From positions 3,734,501 to 3,798,500 of the forward strand of contig NZ_CP041091.1 of NCBI RefSeq assembly GCF_006494815.1: a stretch of 64,000 nt of DNA, in the 5' to 3' direction. A program made the position numbers and the translations under genes. The notes under the pieces are model-generated. The model made no database searches. It had not been told where the DNA came from and saw only the letters and a list, made by a program, of their open reading frames with translations. Below are positions 26,817 through 35,971 of the stretch, piece by piece (positions within the stretch are counted from its first letter, which is position 1; every line of letters begins with the position of its first letter). This stretch comes from Nocardioides sambongensis. GTDB taxonomy: Bacteria > Actinomycetota > Actinomycetes > Propionibacteriales > Nocardioidaceae.

Positions 26817-27613
26817 ATGACGGGTGCCCACGCTTCGGAGTCGCACGGCCACCCCGGCCGTGGTCCGCAGCGACGCTCCATGGCCTGGCGGGTGGGCACG
26901 CCCCTGGTCGTGCTGGCCTGCGGGGGCTCTTCGTGACCTCCGCGGTGGACAGCGAGGGCACCGACCTGCGCCCCGGCCGCTACACCGACCTGGCCAGCGT
27001 GGTCGAGGCGGACGCCGCCGACTACCAGGAGCTCGAGGACCGGCGACAGCGGCTCGAGGACGACGTCGACGACCTCTCCGCGGGGATCCGCGACGCCGGG
27101 GTCGACCGGGCCCGTGGGGCCGTGGACCAGCTCCGCGACCCGGCCGGCTTCGAGGCGCGCGAGGGCGCCGGGGTCAGCATCACGCTCTCCGATTCGCCCC
27201 CGGACGTCGTCGACCGGCTCCTCGACGCCGACTCCGAGATCAACCTGAACCGCCTGGTCGTCCACCAGCAGGACATCCAGGCCGTGGTCAACGCGCTGTG
27301 GAAGGGCGGGGCCAGCGCGGTCACCATCGCCGGCCAGCGGGTGATCTCCACGACCGGCATCAAGTGCGAGGGCAACGCGGTGCAGCTGCAGGGCGTCCCC
27401 TATCCCCAGCCGTTCGTGGTCGAGGCGGTCGGTGACCCGCTCGCGCTCACCTCGGCCGTCGAGCAGGACCCGCTGGTCACCGGCTATCGCGCGGACTCGG
27501 CCAACCCCGACATCGCGATCGGCTGGGACCTGCAGCCCGAGGAGCTGGTCGAGGCGCCCGCCTTCACCGGCGTCCACGAGATGCGGTACGCCGACCCGCT
27601 GCTCCCGCGCTGA
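26817..27613 (+). CDS. DUF881 family membrane-anchored protein (one apparent frameshift)
   Basis: Rv0012-like protein. ATG 26817 gives a short cytoplasmic part and one TM helix (WRVGTPLVVLACG), then the frame breaks in the five-G run at 26922-26926. Adding one base joins it to LFVTSAVDSEGTDLRPGRYTDLASVV, the conserved start of the extracellular domain, giving 265 residues (797+1 bases). The domain has a coiled-coil segment (YQELEDRRQRLEDDVDDL), then the DUF881 core with ITLSDSPPD, LVVHQQDIQAVVNALW and GAxAVTIAGQRVI-like strands. Divergent from crgA; its 3' end overlaps the convergent pknB 3' end by 50 bases. Function in division or envelope is only inferred from the locus. Confidence 0.85.
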
Positions 27614-29603
27614 CCCTGGACGTCCCTTCGGTGAACCCCGGCGGGACCCGCCCGTTCCCCGGCAGCTCGGTGGGGATGCTGGACGGGTCGTTCGGGTCGG
27701 TGCCGGCCTCGACCTCGTCGCCGTCGCCGATGCCGTCCCCGTCGGTGTCCGGGTTGAGCGGGTCGGTGCCGGCCTCGACCTCGTCGCCGTCGTCGAGCCC
27801 GTCGCCGTCGGTGTCGGGGTTGCCCGGCTTGGTGCCGAGATCGGCCTCCTCGTCGTTGGTGAGGCCGTCGTCGTCGTTGTCCTTGGGCTCGACGTAGGTC
27901 GAGACGAAGATGACCACGTCGGTGTCCTGGTCGCGCTTCTCACCGCCGGCGGGCACCTGGTCCACCACGGTGCCCTTGGGCAGGTCGGTGTCCCCGGCGA
28001 AGTCCTTCACCACGGGGTTGAAGCCGGCGCCCTCGATCTCGTCGACCGCCGCGTTCTTCTTGTCGTTGATGACGTCGGGAACGCTCTCCTGGCCGTCGGA
28101 GATGCAGATCGTGACGGCGGCGTCCTTGGTCACCGAGGTGCCGCCGCGCGGCTCCTGCTCCACCACGGTCCCCTGCGGGTCGTCGGTGTCGCACTCGGTC
28201 TCGTTGATGTTGCGCCGCGCCACCCCGGCACCGATCAGCTCGTCGACGGCGGCGTTGCGCTTGAGGTCGGTGACATCGGGGAGCGGGAACTCGCCGGGTC
28301 CGGCGGAGACGACCAGGTCGACCTCGCTGTCCTCGGGGACGTACTCGTCGCCGTCCGGACTCTGCTCGATGACCAGGCCGGCGTCGATGTCGTCGTCGTT
28401 GCGCAGGGTCACGTCGCCGATCCGCAGGCCCCGGTCGGTGATCGCGTCGCGCGCATCGGCCTCGGCCATCCGGAAGACGTCGGGCACCCGGACCTCGGTG
28501 TCCGCCGCCGGGAAGAGCTTGGGCCACACCACCAGGGCGGTGACCAGCAGGGCGGCGATCAGCAGGCCGATCACCACGATCAGCGCGACCTTGCCGCGGC
28601 GTCCGGAGTCGTCGTCGCCGACGCGGTCGGTGGTGGTCGTCGAGGCACCGGCACCTCCGTCGGCACCCGCGACCGCGGCGCCGGCGACGGCCGCGTCCGC
28701 GGTGGAGGGCACGGTCGCCGTGGCAGGGACCACGGCCGAGACCGGGCGGCCGGCCAGGTAGCGCTCGATGTCGCTGCGCATCGCGGCCGCGGACTGGTAG
28801 CGGTCCTCGACCCGCTTGGCGAGCGACTTCATCACGATCGCGTCGATCTCCGGCGCCAGGTCCGGGTCGTGCTGTGAGGGAGCCACCGCGGGCTCGCGGA
28901 CGTGCTGGTAAGCGACCGCGACCGGGGAGTCGCCGACGAACGGCGGCCGGCCGGTGAGCAGCTCGTAGAGCAGGCAGCCGGCGGAGTAGACGTCGGAGCG
29001 GGAATCGACCGTCTCACCGCGGGCCTGCTCGGGGGAGAGGTACTGCGCGGTGCCGACCACGGCGGCGGTCTGGGTCATCGACGACGCGGCGTCGCTGATC
29101 GCGCGGGCGATGCCGAAGTCCATCACCTTGACGTCGCCGGACGGCGTGAGCATCACGTTGCCGGGCTTGATGTCGCGGTGGATGATCCCGGCTCGGTGGC
29201 TGTAGTCGAGGGCGGAGAGGACGCCGGAGGTGATCTCCATGGCGCGCTCGGGCAGGATCTTGCGGCCCTCGCGGAGGATGTCGCGCAGGGTGCGGCCGGC
29301 GACGTACTCCATCACGATGTAGGGCTGGACGGTCTCGCCGTCGGCGGCCGGCTCCTCGCCGGTGTCGTAGACCGCGACGATCGCGGGGTGGTTCAACGAC
29401 GCCGAGGACTGCGCCTCGCGCCGGAAGCGGGCCTGGAAGGTGGCGTCGCTGGCCAGGTCGGTGCGCAGGCGCTTGACCGCCACCACGCGGCCGAGCCGGT
29501 TGTCGGTGCCCTTGCGGACCTCGGCCATGCCGCCGCGGCCGAGCAGCTCGCCGAGCTGGTAGCGCCCGCCGACGGTGCCGGAGTTGGTCGGGCCGGTGCT
29601 CAT
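27564..29603 (-). CDS. pknB: Serine/threonine protein kinase PknB with three PASTA domains and C-terminal TSP3-like repeats
   Basis: Receptor-type Hanks kinase, 679 residues. Kinase domain about 14-280 (ATP loop GRGGMAEV, Lys44, HRDIKPGN with Asp144, DFG 162-164, GTAQYLSPE 184-192); TM 337-360; PASTA domains about 370-436, 438-504 and 506-569, which bind muropeptides or lipid II in this family. Odd feature: residues 575-642 are Asp-rich thrombospondin-type-3-like repeats (NPDTDGDGLDDGDEVEAGTD, then NPDTDGDGIGDGDEVEAGTD), expected to bind Ca2+, followed by a 37-residue basic tail. Mycobacterial PknB ends after its PASTA domains. ATG 29603 overlaps the pknA stop (ATGA). Last gene of the seven-gene operon; the 3' end overlaps the DUF881 gene by 50 bases. 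Confidence 0.95.
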   Translation of the reverse strand: MSTGPTNSGTVGGRYQLGELLGRGGMAEVRKGTDNRLGRVVAVKRLRTDLASDATFQARFRREAQSSASLNHPAIVAVYDTGEEPAADGETVQPYIVMEYVAGRTLRDILREGRKILPERAMEITSGVLSALDYSHRAGIIHRDIKPGNVMLTPSGDVKVMDFGIARAISDAASSMTQTAAVVGTAQYLSPEQARGETVDSRSDVYSAGCLLYELLTGRPPFVGDSPVAVAYQHVREPAVAPSQHDPDLAPEIDAIVMKSLAKRVEDRYQSAAAMRSDIERYLAGRPVSAVVPATATVPSTADAAVAGAAVAGADGGAGASTTTTDRVGDDDSGRRGKVALIVVIGLLIAALLVTALVVWPKLFPAADTEVRVPDVFRMAEADARDAITDRGLRIGDVTLRNDDDIDAGLVIEQSPDGDEYVPEDSEVDLVVSAGPGEFPLPDVTDLKRNAAVDELIGAGVARRNINETECDTDDPQGTVVEQEPRGGTSVTKDAAVTICISDGQESVPDVINDKKNAAVDEIEGAGFNPVVKDFAGDTDLPKGTVVDQVPAGGEKRDQDTDVVIFVSTYVEPKDNDDDGLTNDEEADLGTKPGNPDTDGDGLDDGDEVEAGTDPLNPDTDGDGIGDGDEVEAGTDPNDPSSIPTELPGNGRVPPGFTEGTSRVSAGAAGRRTASRGRR
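27678..27881 (-). repeat. Repeats encoding Asp-rich Ca-binding motifs inside pknB
   Basis: This segment codes residues 575-642 of PknB. Two near-identical units of about 54-60 bases (starting around 27695 and 27755 on the plus strand) plus one diverged copy encode DxDxDGxxD loops. High similarity at base level suggests recent unit duplication. Confidence 0.7.
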
Positions 29604-31096
29604 GGGGTCTCCTCCTCGGCGGACGTGCTCTCCTCCGCGGCCGACGACGTCTCCGAGGGCGCTTCGGAGGTCGTCTCGGAGGTGGCCTCCGAGGTGGGCT
29701 CCGTGGTCGGCTCGGGGGCCGGACCCCAGTAGGTGACGGTGATCAGCTCGCCCTCGTTGACGGTGCCCGACGGGTTCACCGCGGAGACGATGTCGGCCTC
29801 GCGGCTGCCGTCGTTGGCCGCCTCCTCGAGACGGACCTGGAAGCCGAGATCGGACAGCTCGTCCTCGACGTCGCGGTAGTCACGACCGATGTAGTCGTTC
29901 GCGTCCAACGTGGTGGTGGCGTCCTCGGTGGTCGGCGTGGTGCTGGCCTCGGTCGGCGAGGAGCTGGCCGTGGTCTCGGTGCTCCGGGTCGGACGCGTCG
30001 TGTCCTCCTCCTCCGGATCGTCGCCGCGCAGCAGCAGCCAGGCGACGAGCACGATCCCGAGCACCAGCAGGATGACCGCGATCAGCACCCCCCAGGGGAA
30101 GCTGCCCTTCTCGTCCTCCTCGGCATCCTCGCCCTCGTACGCCGCGACCGGGTCCAGGCGGCCGACGTCCTCGATCGGCCCGGTGCCCGGCACCGGCAGC
30201 ACGCCGGTCTGCGGCAGCACCGCGGTGGCCGGCCCGCTGATCGCGCCGGCCCCGGAGGGGTCGCGCAATGCAGCGGCGAACGCGGCGCCGTCGGAGAACC
30301 GGTCGCCCGGCTCCTTGGCCATCGCCCGCTTCACCACGGCCGCGAGATCGGCCGGGACCTCCTCGGGCAGGTCCGGCACCGGCTGCTGCAGGTGCGCGAG
30401 GACCGTGGCCACAGGGGTCTCGGCCTCGAAGGGGCGTCGGCCGGACAGGCACTCGAAGGCGACCACGCCGAGGCTGTAGACGTCCGAGGCGGGGGTGGAC
30501 GGGTTGCCGCGGGCCTGCTCGGGGGAGAGGTACTGCGGGGTGCCCATCACCGCCCCGGTCCGGGTGATCGCGGTGGCGTCCCCGGCCCGGGCGATGCCGA
30601 AGTCGGTGATCTTGACCTTGCGGTCCGGCGTGATCAGCAGGTTGGCCGGCTTGATGTCGCGGTGCACGATGCCCGCGGCGTGGGCGACCGCGAGCGCATC
30701 GGCGGTCTGGGCGATCAGGTCGGTGACGATCGCGCTGTCCAGCGGGCGCCCGGCCTCCTTGGCGCGGGAGAGCAGGGCCGAGAGCGGCTCGCCGTCGACG
30801 TACTCCATCACCAGGAAGGGGGCACCGCTCTCGCTGCTGCCCTCGGTGGAGTAGTCGAAGACCCCGGCGATCCCGGGGTGGTGCAGGGCGGCGGCGCTGC
30901 GCGCCTCGGACTCGAACCGGGCGCGGAAGGTGTCGTCGTCGGCGTACTCGTGCTTGAGCACCTTGACCGCGACGGTCCGGTTGAGCCGGGTGTCGGTGGC
31001 CTTCCAGACCACCCCCATCCCGCCGGTCGCGATGCGCGAGTCGAGGCGGTAGCGGTGGGACTGGTCGACGTAGATCGGGTTGTCGTTCTCGGTCAC
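29600..31096 (-). CDS. pknA: Serine/threonine protein kinase PknA with one PASTA domain
   Basis: 498-residue membrane kinase. Kinase domain about 15-280 with GGMGVVWK, Lys45, HRDIKPAN (Asp147), DFG 165-167 and GTPQYLSPEQAR. A single TM helix lies at about 335-356, followed by a Thr/Ser/Pro-rich linker, one PASTA-like domain (about 397-457, DYIGRDYRDVEDELSDLGFQ), and an acidic Ser/Thr/Glu tail. Mycobacterial PknA has no PASTA domain, so this form is closer to other actinobacteria. ATG 31096 and its stop overlap pbpA and pknB respectively by four bases. It phosphorylates division and cell wall proteins; dephosphorylated by the PstP encoded in the same operon. Confidence 0.95.
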   Translation of the reverse strand: MTENDNPIYVDQSHRYRLDSRIATGGMGVVWKATDTRLNRTVAVKVLKHEYADDDTFRARFESEARSAAALHHPGIAGVFDYSTEGSSESGAPFLVMEYVDGEPLSALLSRAKEAGRPLDSAIVTDLIAQTADALAVAHAAGIVHRDIKPANLLITPDRKVKITDFGIARAGDATAITRTGAVMGTPQYLSPEQARGNPSTPASDVYSLGVVAFECLSGRRPFEAETPVATVLAHLQQPVPDLPEEVPADLAAVVKRAMAKEPGDRFSDGAAFAAALRDPSGAGAISGPATAVLPQTGVLPVPGTGPIEDVGRLDPVAAYEGEDAEEDEKGSFPWGVLIAVILLVLGIVLVAWLLLRGDDPEEEDTTRPTRSTETTASSSPTEASTTPTTEDATTTLDANDYIGRDYRDVEDELSDLGFQVRLEEAANDGSREADIVSAVNPSGTVNEGELITVTYWGPAPEPTTEPTSEATSETTSEAPSETSSAAEESTSAEEETP

Positions 31097-32604
31097 TTCT
31101 CCATCACCGCTTCCATGACGGCCTTGGCGATCGGCCCGCCGAGCTGGCCGCCGGCGATCTCCTTGCCGGGGGCCTCCTGGATCATCACCGCGACCGCGAC
31201 CTCCGCGTCCTGCGCCGGCGCGAACGAGACGAACCAGCCGTACGGCGGCGCGCCCTCGATGCCGCGCTGGGCGGTGCCGGTCTTGCCGGCGACGTCGCGG
31301 CCGGCGATCGCGGCCGGCGACGCCGTGCCGTTGGAGACCGTCTCGACCATCAGCTCGGCGACCTGGCTGGCAGTCTCCGGGGAGACCGCCTGGCGCAGCT
31401 CGTCGGGGTCGGTCGTCTCCAGGGTCTGGTAGTCGGCGGTCTGCACCTCGTCGACCGTGTAGGGCCGCATCAGGCTGCCCTGGTTGGCCAGCGCCGCGGC
31501 GACCATCGCCATCTGCAGCGGGGTGGACTGCACCTCGAACTGCCCGAACCCGGTGCGCGCCGTCTCGGCGTCGTTCAGCTCGCGCGGCTCCTGCGGCTCG
31601 CCGTCGATCACGTCGACCACCTCGGTCGGGTAGACCGACTGGACCTGGCCGGGGAGGTCGAGCAGGTAGTCGCTGTTGAAGCCGAACGCCTCCGCGGTCT
31701 CCCGCATCTTCTCCGGGCCGAGCTCGACGGCCATCCGGGCGAAGGCGGTGTTGCAGGACTGCGCCATCGCGGTCTCGAAGGAGATCTCCTCCGGGTCGCA
31801 GAGGTAGCGGCCCTCGTTGTCGACCACGTTCTGCTCGCCGGTGGTCCCGGGCAGCTGGTAGCTCGAACCGGAGGGCACGTTGTCGCCCACCTGGTAGAGC
31901 CCGTTCTCGATGGCCGCCGCCGCGGTCACGATCTTGAAGGTCGAGCCGGGGAAGAGCCGGGTCTGCACGGCACGGTTGAGCAGCGGCTCGCGATCGTCGG
32001 AGTCCAGGTCGGCGTAGGCCTCGGTGCGGGTCGTGGAGTCGTGGCTGGCCAGCTTGTTGGGGTCGTAGGTCGGCAGCGACACCATCGCCAGCACCCGTCC
32101 GGTCTTCGGCTCGATCGCCACCACCGACCCCTCGCCGTCCGGGCCGATCGTCTCGGCCAGGTTGTCGAAGGCCGCCTTCTGCGCCTGGGGGTCGAGGGTC
32201 AGCTTCACGTTGCCGCCCTTGTTGGCCTCGCCCTGGAGCATGTCGACCAGCCGGTTGACGAAGAGCCGCGGGTCCTCCCCGGAGAGGATCGCGTTCTGGG
32301 AGCGCTCGATGCCGGTCTGGCTGCCGAGCTGCAGGTAGCCGGTGACCGGGGCGTACATGTAGGGGCGCGGGTACACCCGGAGGTACTCGTAGCGGTCGTC
32401 GACCGGCTTGCTGCGGGCCACCGGGTCCTGGCCGACCAGGATCAGGCCGCGCTCGCGGCTGAACGACGCCTCGGCGGCGCGGGCGTTGGCCGGGTCGTTG
32501 TTGTAGTCGTCGGCCTTCCAGAACTGCAGGTAGGTCACGTTGATCATCAGCGCGACGAAGAGGACCAGGCAGAAGAGCGAGATCGAGCGGATCGGTTTGT
32601 TCAC
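31093..32604 (-). CDS. pbpA: Penicillin-binding protein 2-type transpeptidase PbpA
   Basis: 503-residue class B PBP that cross-links peptidoglycan. One N-terminal TM helix (SLFCLVLFVALMINVTYLQF, residues 9-28), a dimerisation domain, then the transpeptidase domain with Ser221-Thr-Phe-Lys224, SCN at 283-285 and KTGT from Lys441. GTG 32604 overlaps the rodA stop by four bases; the longer frame to 33363 is a shadow over rodA. It works with the glycosyltransferase RodA encoded just upstream, and both are under PknA/PknB control in actinobacteria. Confidence 0.95.
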   Translation of the reverse strand: MNKPIRSISLFCLVLFVALMINVTYLQFWKADDYNNDPANARAAEASFSRERGLILVGQDPVARSKPVDDRYEYLRVYPRPYMYAPVTGYLQLGSQTGIERSQNAILSGEDPRLFVNRLVDMLQGEANKGGNVKLTLDPQAQKAAFDNLAETIGPDGEGSVVAIEPKTGRVLAMVSLPTYDPNKLASHDSTTRTEAYADLDSDDREPLLNRAVQTRLFPGSTFKIVTAAAAIENGLYQVGDNVPSGSSYQLPGTTGEQNVVDNEGRYLCDPEEISFETAMAQSCNTAFARMAVELGPEKMRETAEAFGFNSDYLLDLPGQVQSVYPTEVVDVIDGEPQEPRELNDAETARTGFGQFEVQSTPLQMAMVAAALANQGSLMRPYTVDEVQTADYQTLETTDPDELRQAVSPETASQVAELMVETVSNGTASPAAIAGRDVAGKTGTAQRGIEGAPPYGWFVSFAPAQDAEVAVAVMIQEAPGKEIAGGQLGGPIAKAVMEAVMEK

Positions 32605-34028
32605 CTGCTGGCCTCCTCTCGCGGCATCACTTTGACGATCTGGGTGTCGAGCTGGTCGGGGTCCTCGGCCGGTTGGTCGACCGGCGGTGCGGGCCGCCTG
32701 GCCTGGTCGGAGATCCGCAGCAGCAGCGCGATGATCACCCAGTTGGCCACCAGCGACGAGCCGCCGGCGGAGAGGAAGGGCGTGGTGAGGCCGGTCAGCG
32801 GGACCAGCCGGGTGACGCCGCCGGTGACCACGAAGACCTGGATCGCGATGACCGTGCCCAGGCCGACCGCGACCAGCTTGCCGAAGCCGTCGCGGGAGAT
32901 CAGCGCGGTGCGCAGCGCGCGCTCCACGATCAGGCCGTAGAGCAGCAGCACCGCCATCACACCGGTGAGCCCCAGCTCCTCGCCGATGATCGCCATGATG
33001 AAGTCGTTCTGCGCCTCCGGGACGCGCAGGTGCACGCTGTCGCCGGAGCCGAGGGTGAGCATCCCCTCGCCGAGGCCGCGCCCGATCATCCCGCCCCAGG
33101 AGAACGCGTAGAGGCTCTGCACCAGCTGGTAGCCGTCGCCGTTGGGGTCGGCGAACGGGTCCAGCCAGATGTCCACCCGTTGCTGCACGTGCGGGACCAG
33201 GAGGTACGCCGCCGCCGCGCCGGCCAGGAACAGGCCGCCGCCGACGAAGAGCCATCCGGGTCTCTCCGTCGCCACGTAGAGCATCACCAGGAAGAGGCCG
33301 AAGAAGAGCAGGCTGGAGCCGAGGTCCTTCTGCAGGACCAGGATCGCCATGCTGACGCCCCACATGGCGAGGATCGGACCGAGGTCGCGGCCGCGGGGGA
33401 GGTCGATGAAGAGGAACCGGCGGCCGGCCAGGGCCAGCGCGTCGCGGTGCTGGACCAGGTAGCCGGCGAATGCCAGCACCAGCAGCACCTTGGCGACCTC
33501 ACCGGGCTGGAAGCTGAACGGACCCAGCTTGATCCAGATCCGGGCGCCGTTCACCTCGTTGCCGATCCCCGGCAGCATCGGCAGCAGCAGCAGGACGATC
33601 GCGAGCAGTCCGAAGGTGTAGGTGTAGCGGCCCAGCACGCGGTGGTCGCGGATCAGCACCAGCGCGCCGATGAAGAGACCGACACCCAGGGTCATCCAGA
33701 TCAGCTGCTGCGGTGCGTCGGAGGTGTCCACCGCCAGATCGATCCGGTGGATCATCGCCAGGCCGAGCCCGTTGAGCGCGGCGACGACGGGGAGCAGCAC
33801 CGGGTCGGCGTACGGGGCGACGAGACGGACCGTCACGTGGGCTGCGATGACGAGCAGGGCCAGCCATCCGCCGTACCCGATCAGGTTGGCGGGGACCTCG
33901 CCGTCGACGCCGAGCCCGACAGCGGCGTAGGCGCCGATCCCGACCACCAGGGCGATGATCAGCAGGAAGAGCTCCGCACCTCGCCGGCGGCGGTGCACGA
34001 AGCCCATCAGGGCGGAGTTCTGGGCCAT
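32601..34028 (-). CDS. rodA: RodA/FtsW-type SEDS peptidoglycan glycosyltransferase
   Basis: 475-residue polytopic membrane protein, about 12 TM helices, SEDS family. Visible family segments: GARIWIKLGPFSFQPGEVAK, LQKDLGSSLLFFGLFLVML, PNGDGYQLVQSLYAFSWGG, FIMAIIGEELGLTG and the C-terminal PFLSAGGSSLVANWV. It polymerises lipid II into glycan strands with PbpA as partner. ATG 34028 lies 4 bases after the pstP stop. A frame running on to 34820 exists only because the two pstP frame breaks bring pstP codons into phase; that extension is not part of RodA. Confidence 0.95.
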   Translation of the reverse strand: MAQNSALMGFVHRRRRGAELFLLIIALVVGIGAYAAVGLGVDGEVPANLIGYGGWLALLVIAAHVTVRLVAPYADPVLLPVVAALNGLGLAMIHRIDLAVDTSDAPQQLIWMTLGVGLFIGALVLIRDHRVLGRYTYTFGLLAIVLLLLPMLPGIGNEVNGARIWIKLGPFSFQPGEVAKVLLVLAFAGYLVQHRDALALAGRRFLFIDLPRGRDLGPILAMWGVSMAILVLQKDLGSSLLFFGLFLVMLYVATERPGWLFVGGGLFLAGAAAAYLLVPHVQQRVDIWLDPFADPNGDGYQLVQSLYAFSWGGMIGRGLGEGMLTLGSGDSVHLRVPEAQNDFIMAIIGEELGLTGVMAVLLLYGLIVERALRTALISRDGFGKLVAVGLGTVIAIQVFVVTGGVTRLVPLTGLTTPFLSAGGSSLVANWVIIALLLRISDQARRPAPPVDQPAEDPDQLDTQIVKVMPREEASR

Positions 34029-34032
34029 CCGA

Positions 34033-35497
34033 TCAGCCCCGCGAGCCGTCGGGGGTCGTGGCCGCCGCGGAGTCGGTCTGGTCGGTCGGGAGGAGGGGTC
34101 GACCGGGGTGGGCGGCTCCTCGTCGTCACCGACCATGGTCGAGGCGAGCCGCTCGACGGTCTCGGTGGCGTCGTTCAGGTCGCTGGCGGCGATCCCGTCC
34201 TCGACGTCCATCCGGGCGGTCTCCTTGAGGTCCTCCACGGCGAGGTCGCTGGTCATGTAGACGCTGGAGAGGCCGGGGATGCCGTCCACGCCGCGGAAGA
34301 TCGCGACCTGTCCGTTGCTTTCCCCGACGTAGTACTGCTTCTGGGTCCACCAGTAGCCGGCGGCGAGCAGGCTCCACGCGACGCCGACCAGCAGGGCCAG
34401 GGTGAGCAGTCGGCGCAGCCAGGTGAAGCGGCGCGGGGGCGGGGCGCGTAGCGGTAGGCCTCCGGGTCGATCGGCGGGTCGGCCCGGATCGCGTAGTCGA
34501 TCCCCTCCGGGATCTCCGCGTCGATCGGCTCGAGCTCGCCGGTGTCGCCGCTGCGGTGTCCGCGGAAGAGTGCGCGAGGCATGCGTCGCTGCGGCTCGGC
34601 CGCGGCGCCGACCACCTGCGGCTGCTGGGTGGCGAGGCCGGGGTCGGACGCGGCCTGGTCGGGGCCGATCACCTCGGCCACCACGCAGGTGACGTTGTCC
34701 GAGCTGCCGGCGTCCAGGCTGGCGCGCACCATCTCGATCGCGGCGAACTCGGTGCTGCCGTCGGACAGGATGCTCGCGATCCGGTCGTCCTCCAGTACGC
34801 CGCAGGCGCCGTCGCTGCACAGGAAGAGGCGGTCGCCGGCGACGAGCTCGAGCTGGAAGAGGTCCGGCTCCACGTCGTGCAGGCCGTCGAGCGCCTTGAG
34901 GATCAGGTTGCGGTGCGGGTGGACCCGCGCCTCGGCCTCGGTGATCCGCCCCTCGTCGATCAGGCTCTGCACGAACGTGTGGTCGCTGGTGAGCTGGGAG
35001 ATCTCACCCTCGCGGAGCAGGTAGGCGCGGGAGTCGCCGACGTGGCCGATGCCGAGGCGGGCGCCGTCGAAGAGGGCGACGGTCGCGGTCGTCGAGGTGC
35101 CGTTGAGGGCGGGGTCGTGATCGACCTGGCTGCCGATCGAGTCGTGTGCCTCGTGCAACCCGTCGCTGACCCGGGTGATCAGGTCGGTGCCGTCGGGGGC
35201 GACGTCGAGGGTGCGCAGCTCGTTGATCGCGGTGCTGGAGGCGATGTCGCCGCGGGCCGCTCCGCCGACGCCGTCGCAGACCGCGAGCAGCCAGGGGCCG
35301 GCGTACCCGGAGTCCTGGTTGTCCTTGCGGACCCGGCCCACGTCGGAGACCGCGTGGAAGCGCAGCCGCAAGCCACCGCCCACCGACGGGGTCGGCTGGG
35401 TCGATTGGGTCGACTGGATCGGCTGGGTCGGTGCGGGGGCGTCACCGGGTGCTCCGCTCGCCACGGGGGGCGGGGGAGTCGGGTCGCTGGCCGTCAT
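34033..35497 (-). CDS. pstP: PP2C-family Ser/Thr protein phosphatase PstP (two apparent frameshifts)
   Basis: Metal-dependent phosphatase opposing PknA/PknB. The cytoplasmic PP2C domain (about residues 25-270) has RKDNQDSG, AVCDGVGGAARGD, GHVGDSRAYL, TSDHTFVQ and DNVTCVV. Then comes a linker, one TM helix (LLTLALLVGVAWSLLAAGYW) and an extracellular tail. The frame breaks at 34434-34446 (G-run with GGGCGG) and again near 34091-34099. One added base at each gives 488 residues (1465+2 bases) ending SAAATTPDGSRG, with its stop 4 bases before rodA. ATG 35497 directly abuts the fhaB stop. An essential-type gene broken twice at G-runs points to sequencing error. Confidence 0.9.
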
Positions 35498-35971
35498 CTA
35501 CTTCCTCAGCTCCACGATGGTCTTCCCGATCCGGACCTGCGAACCGAGTCCGATCGGGACCGGCTGGGTGATCCGCTGGCTGCCGAGGTAGGTGCCGTTG
35601 GTGGAGCCGAGGTCCTCGACGTACCACTGGTCGCCGGAGGCGACGATCCGCGCGTGGCGGGTGGAGACGTAGTCGTCGTCGAGCTTGATCGCCGCGTCGT
35701 TGCCGCGACCGATCAGGATGGGCGCGTTGGCCAGGTCGGCGGTGATCCCCGAGTTGACGCCCTGGACCACGACCGCCTGGGTCGGCGTGCCCCGCTTCTG
35801 CTTGGGCGCCGCCTTCTTCTTGGCGCCGCGCGGCTGCTGCGGTGGGGCCGGCGCGGTCGGGACCCGCGCGCCGAACATGTCGGAGCGGATCACCGAGATC
35901 GCGGACAGCACGAAGATCCACAGGATCGCCAGGTAGGCGATCCGGACCAGGAACAGGGTCAGCTCAGACAC
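35498..35971 (-). CDS. fhaB: FHA-domain protein FhaB (FipA-like)
   Basis: 157 residues: an N-terminal TM helix (LFLVRIAYLAILWIFVLSAI), a Pro/Lys linker, then an FHA domain (about 85-157) with IGRGNDAAI, STRHARI and LGSTNGTYLG, which binds phosphothreonine. GTG 35971 is preferred to GTG 35977 because GAGGAG is then 7-8 bases upstream. It overlaps fhaA by eight bases and abuts pstP. It reads PknA/PknB phosphorylation at the membrane during growth and division. Confidence 0.93.
   Translation of the reverse strand: MSELTLFLVRIAYLAILWIFVLSAISVIRSDMFGARVPTAPAPPQQPRGAKKKAAPKQKRGTPTQAVVVQGVNSGITADLANAPILIGRGNDAAIKLDDDYVSTRHARIVASGDQWYVEDLGSTNGTYLGSQRITQPVPIGLGSQVRIGKTIVELRK

Noticed and set aside
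27678..27881. CRISPR-like spaced repeats
   Set aside because: The repeats are in frame and encode Asp-rich protein units in PknB; there are no spacers or cas genes.
32601..34820. RodA with a long N-terminal extension containing a TM helix
   Set aside because: The extension is the PstP C-terminal region brought into phase by missing bases; RodA starts at ATG 34028.
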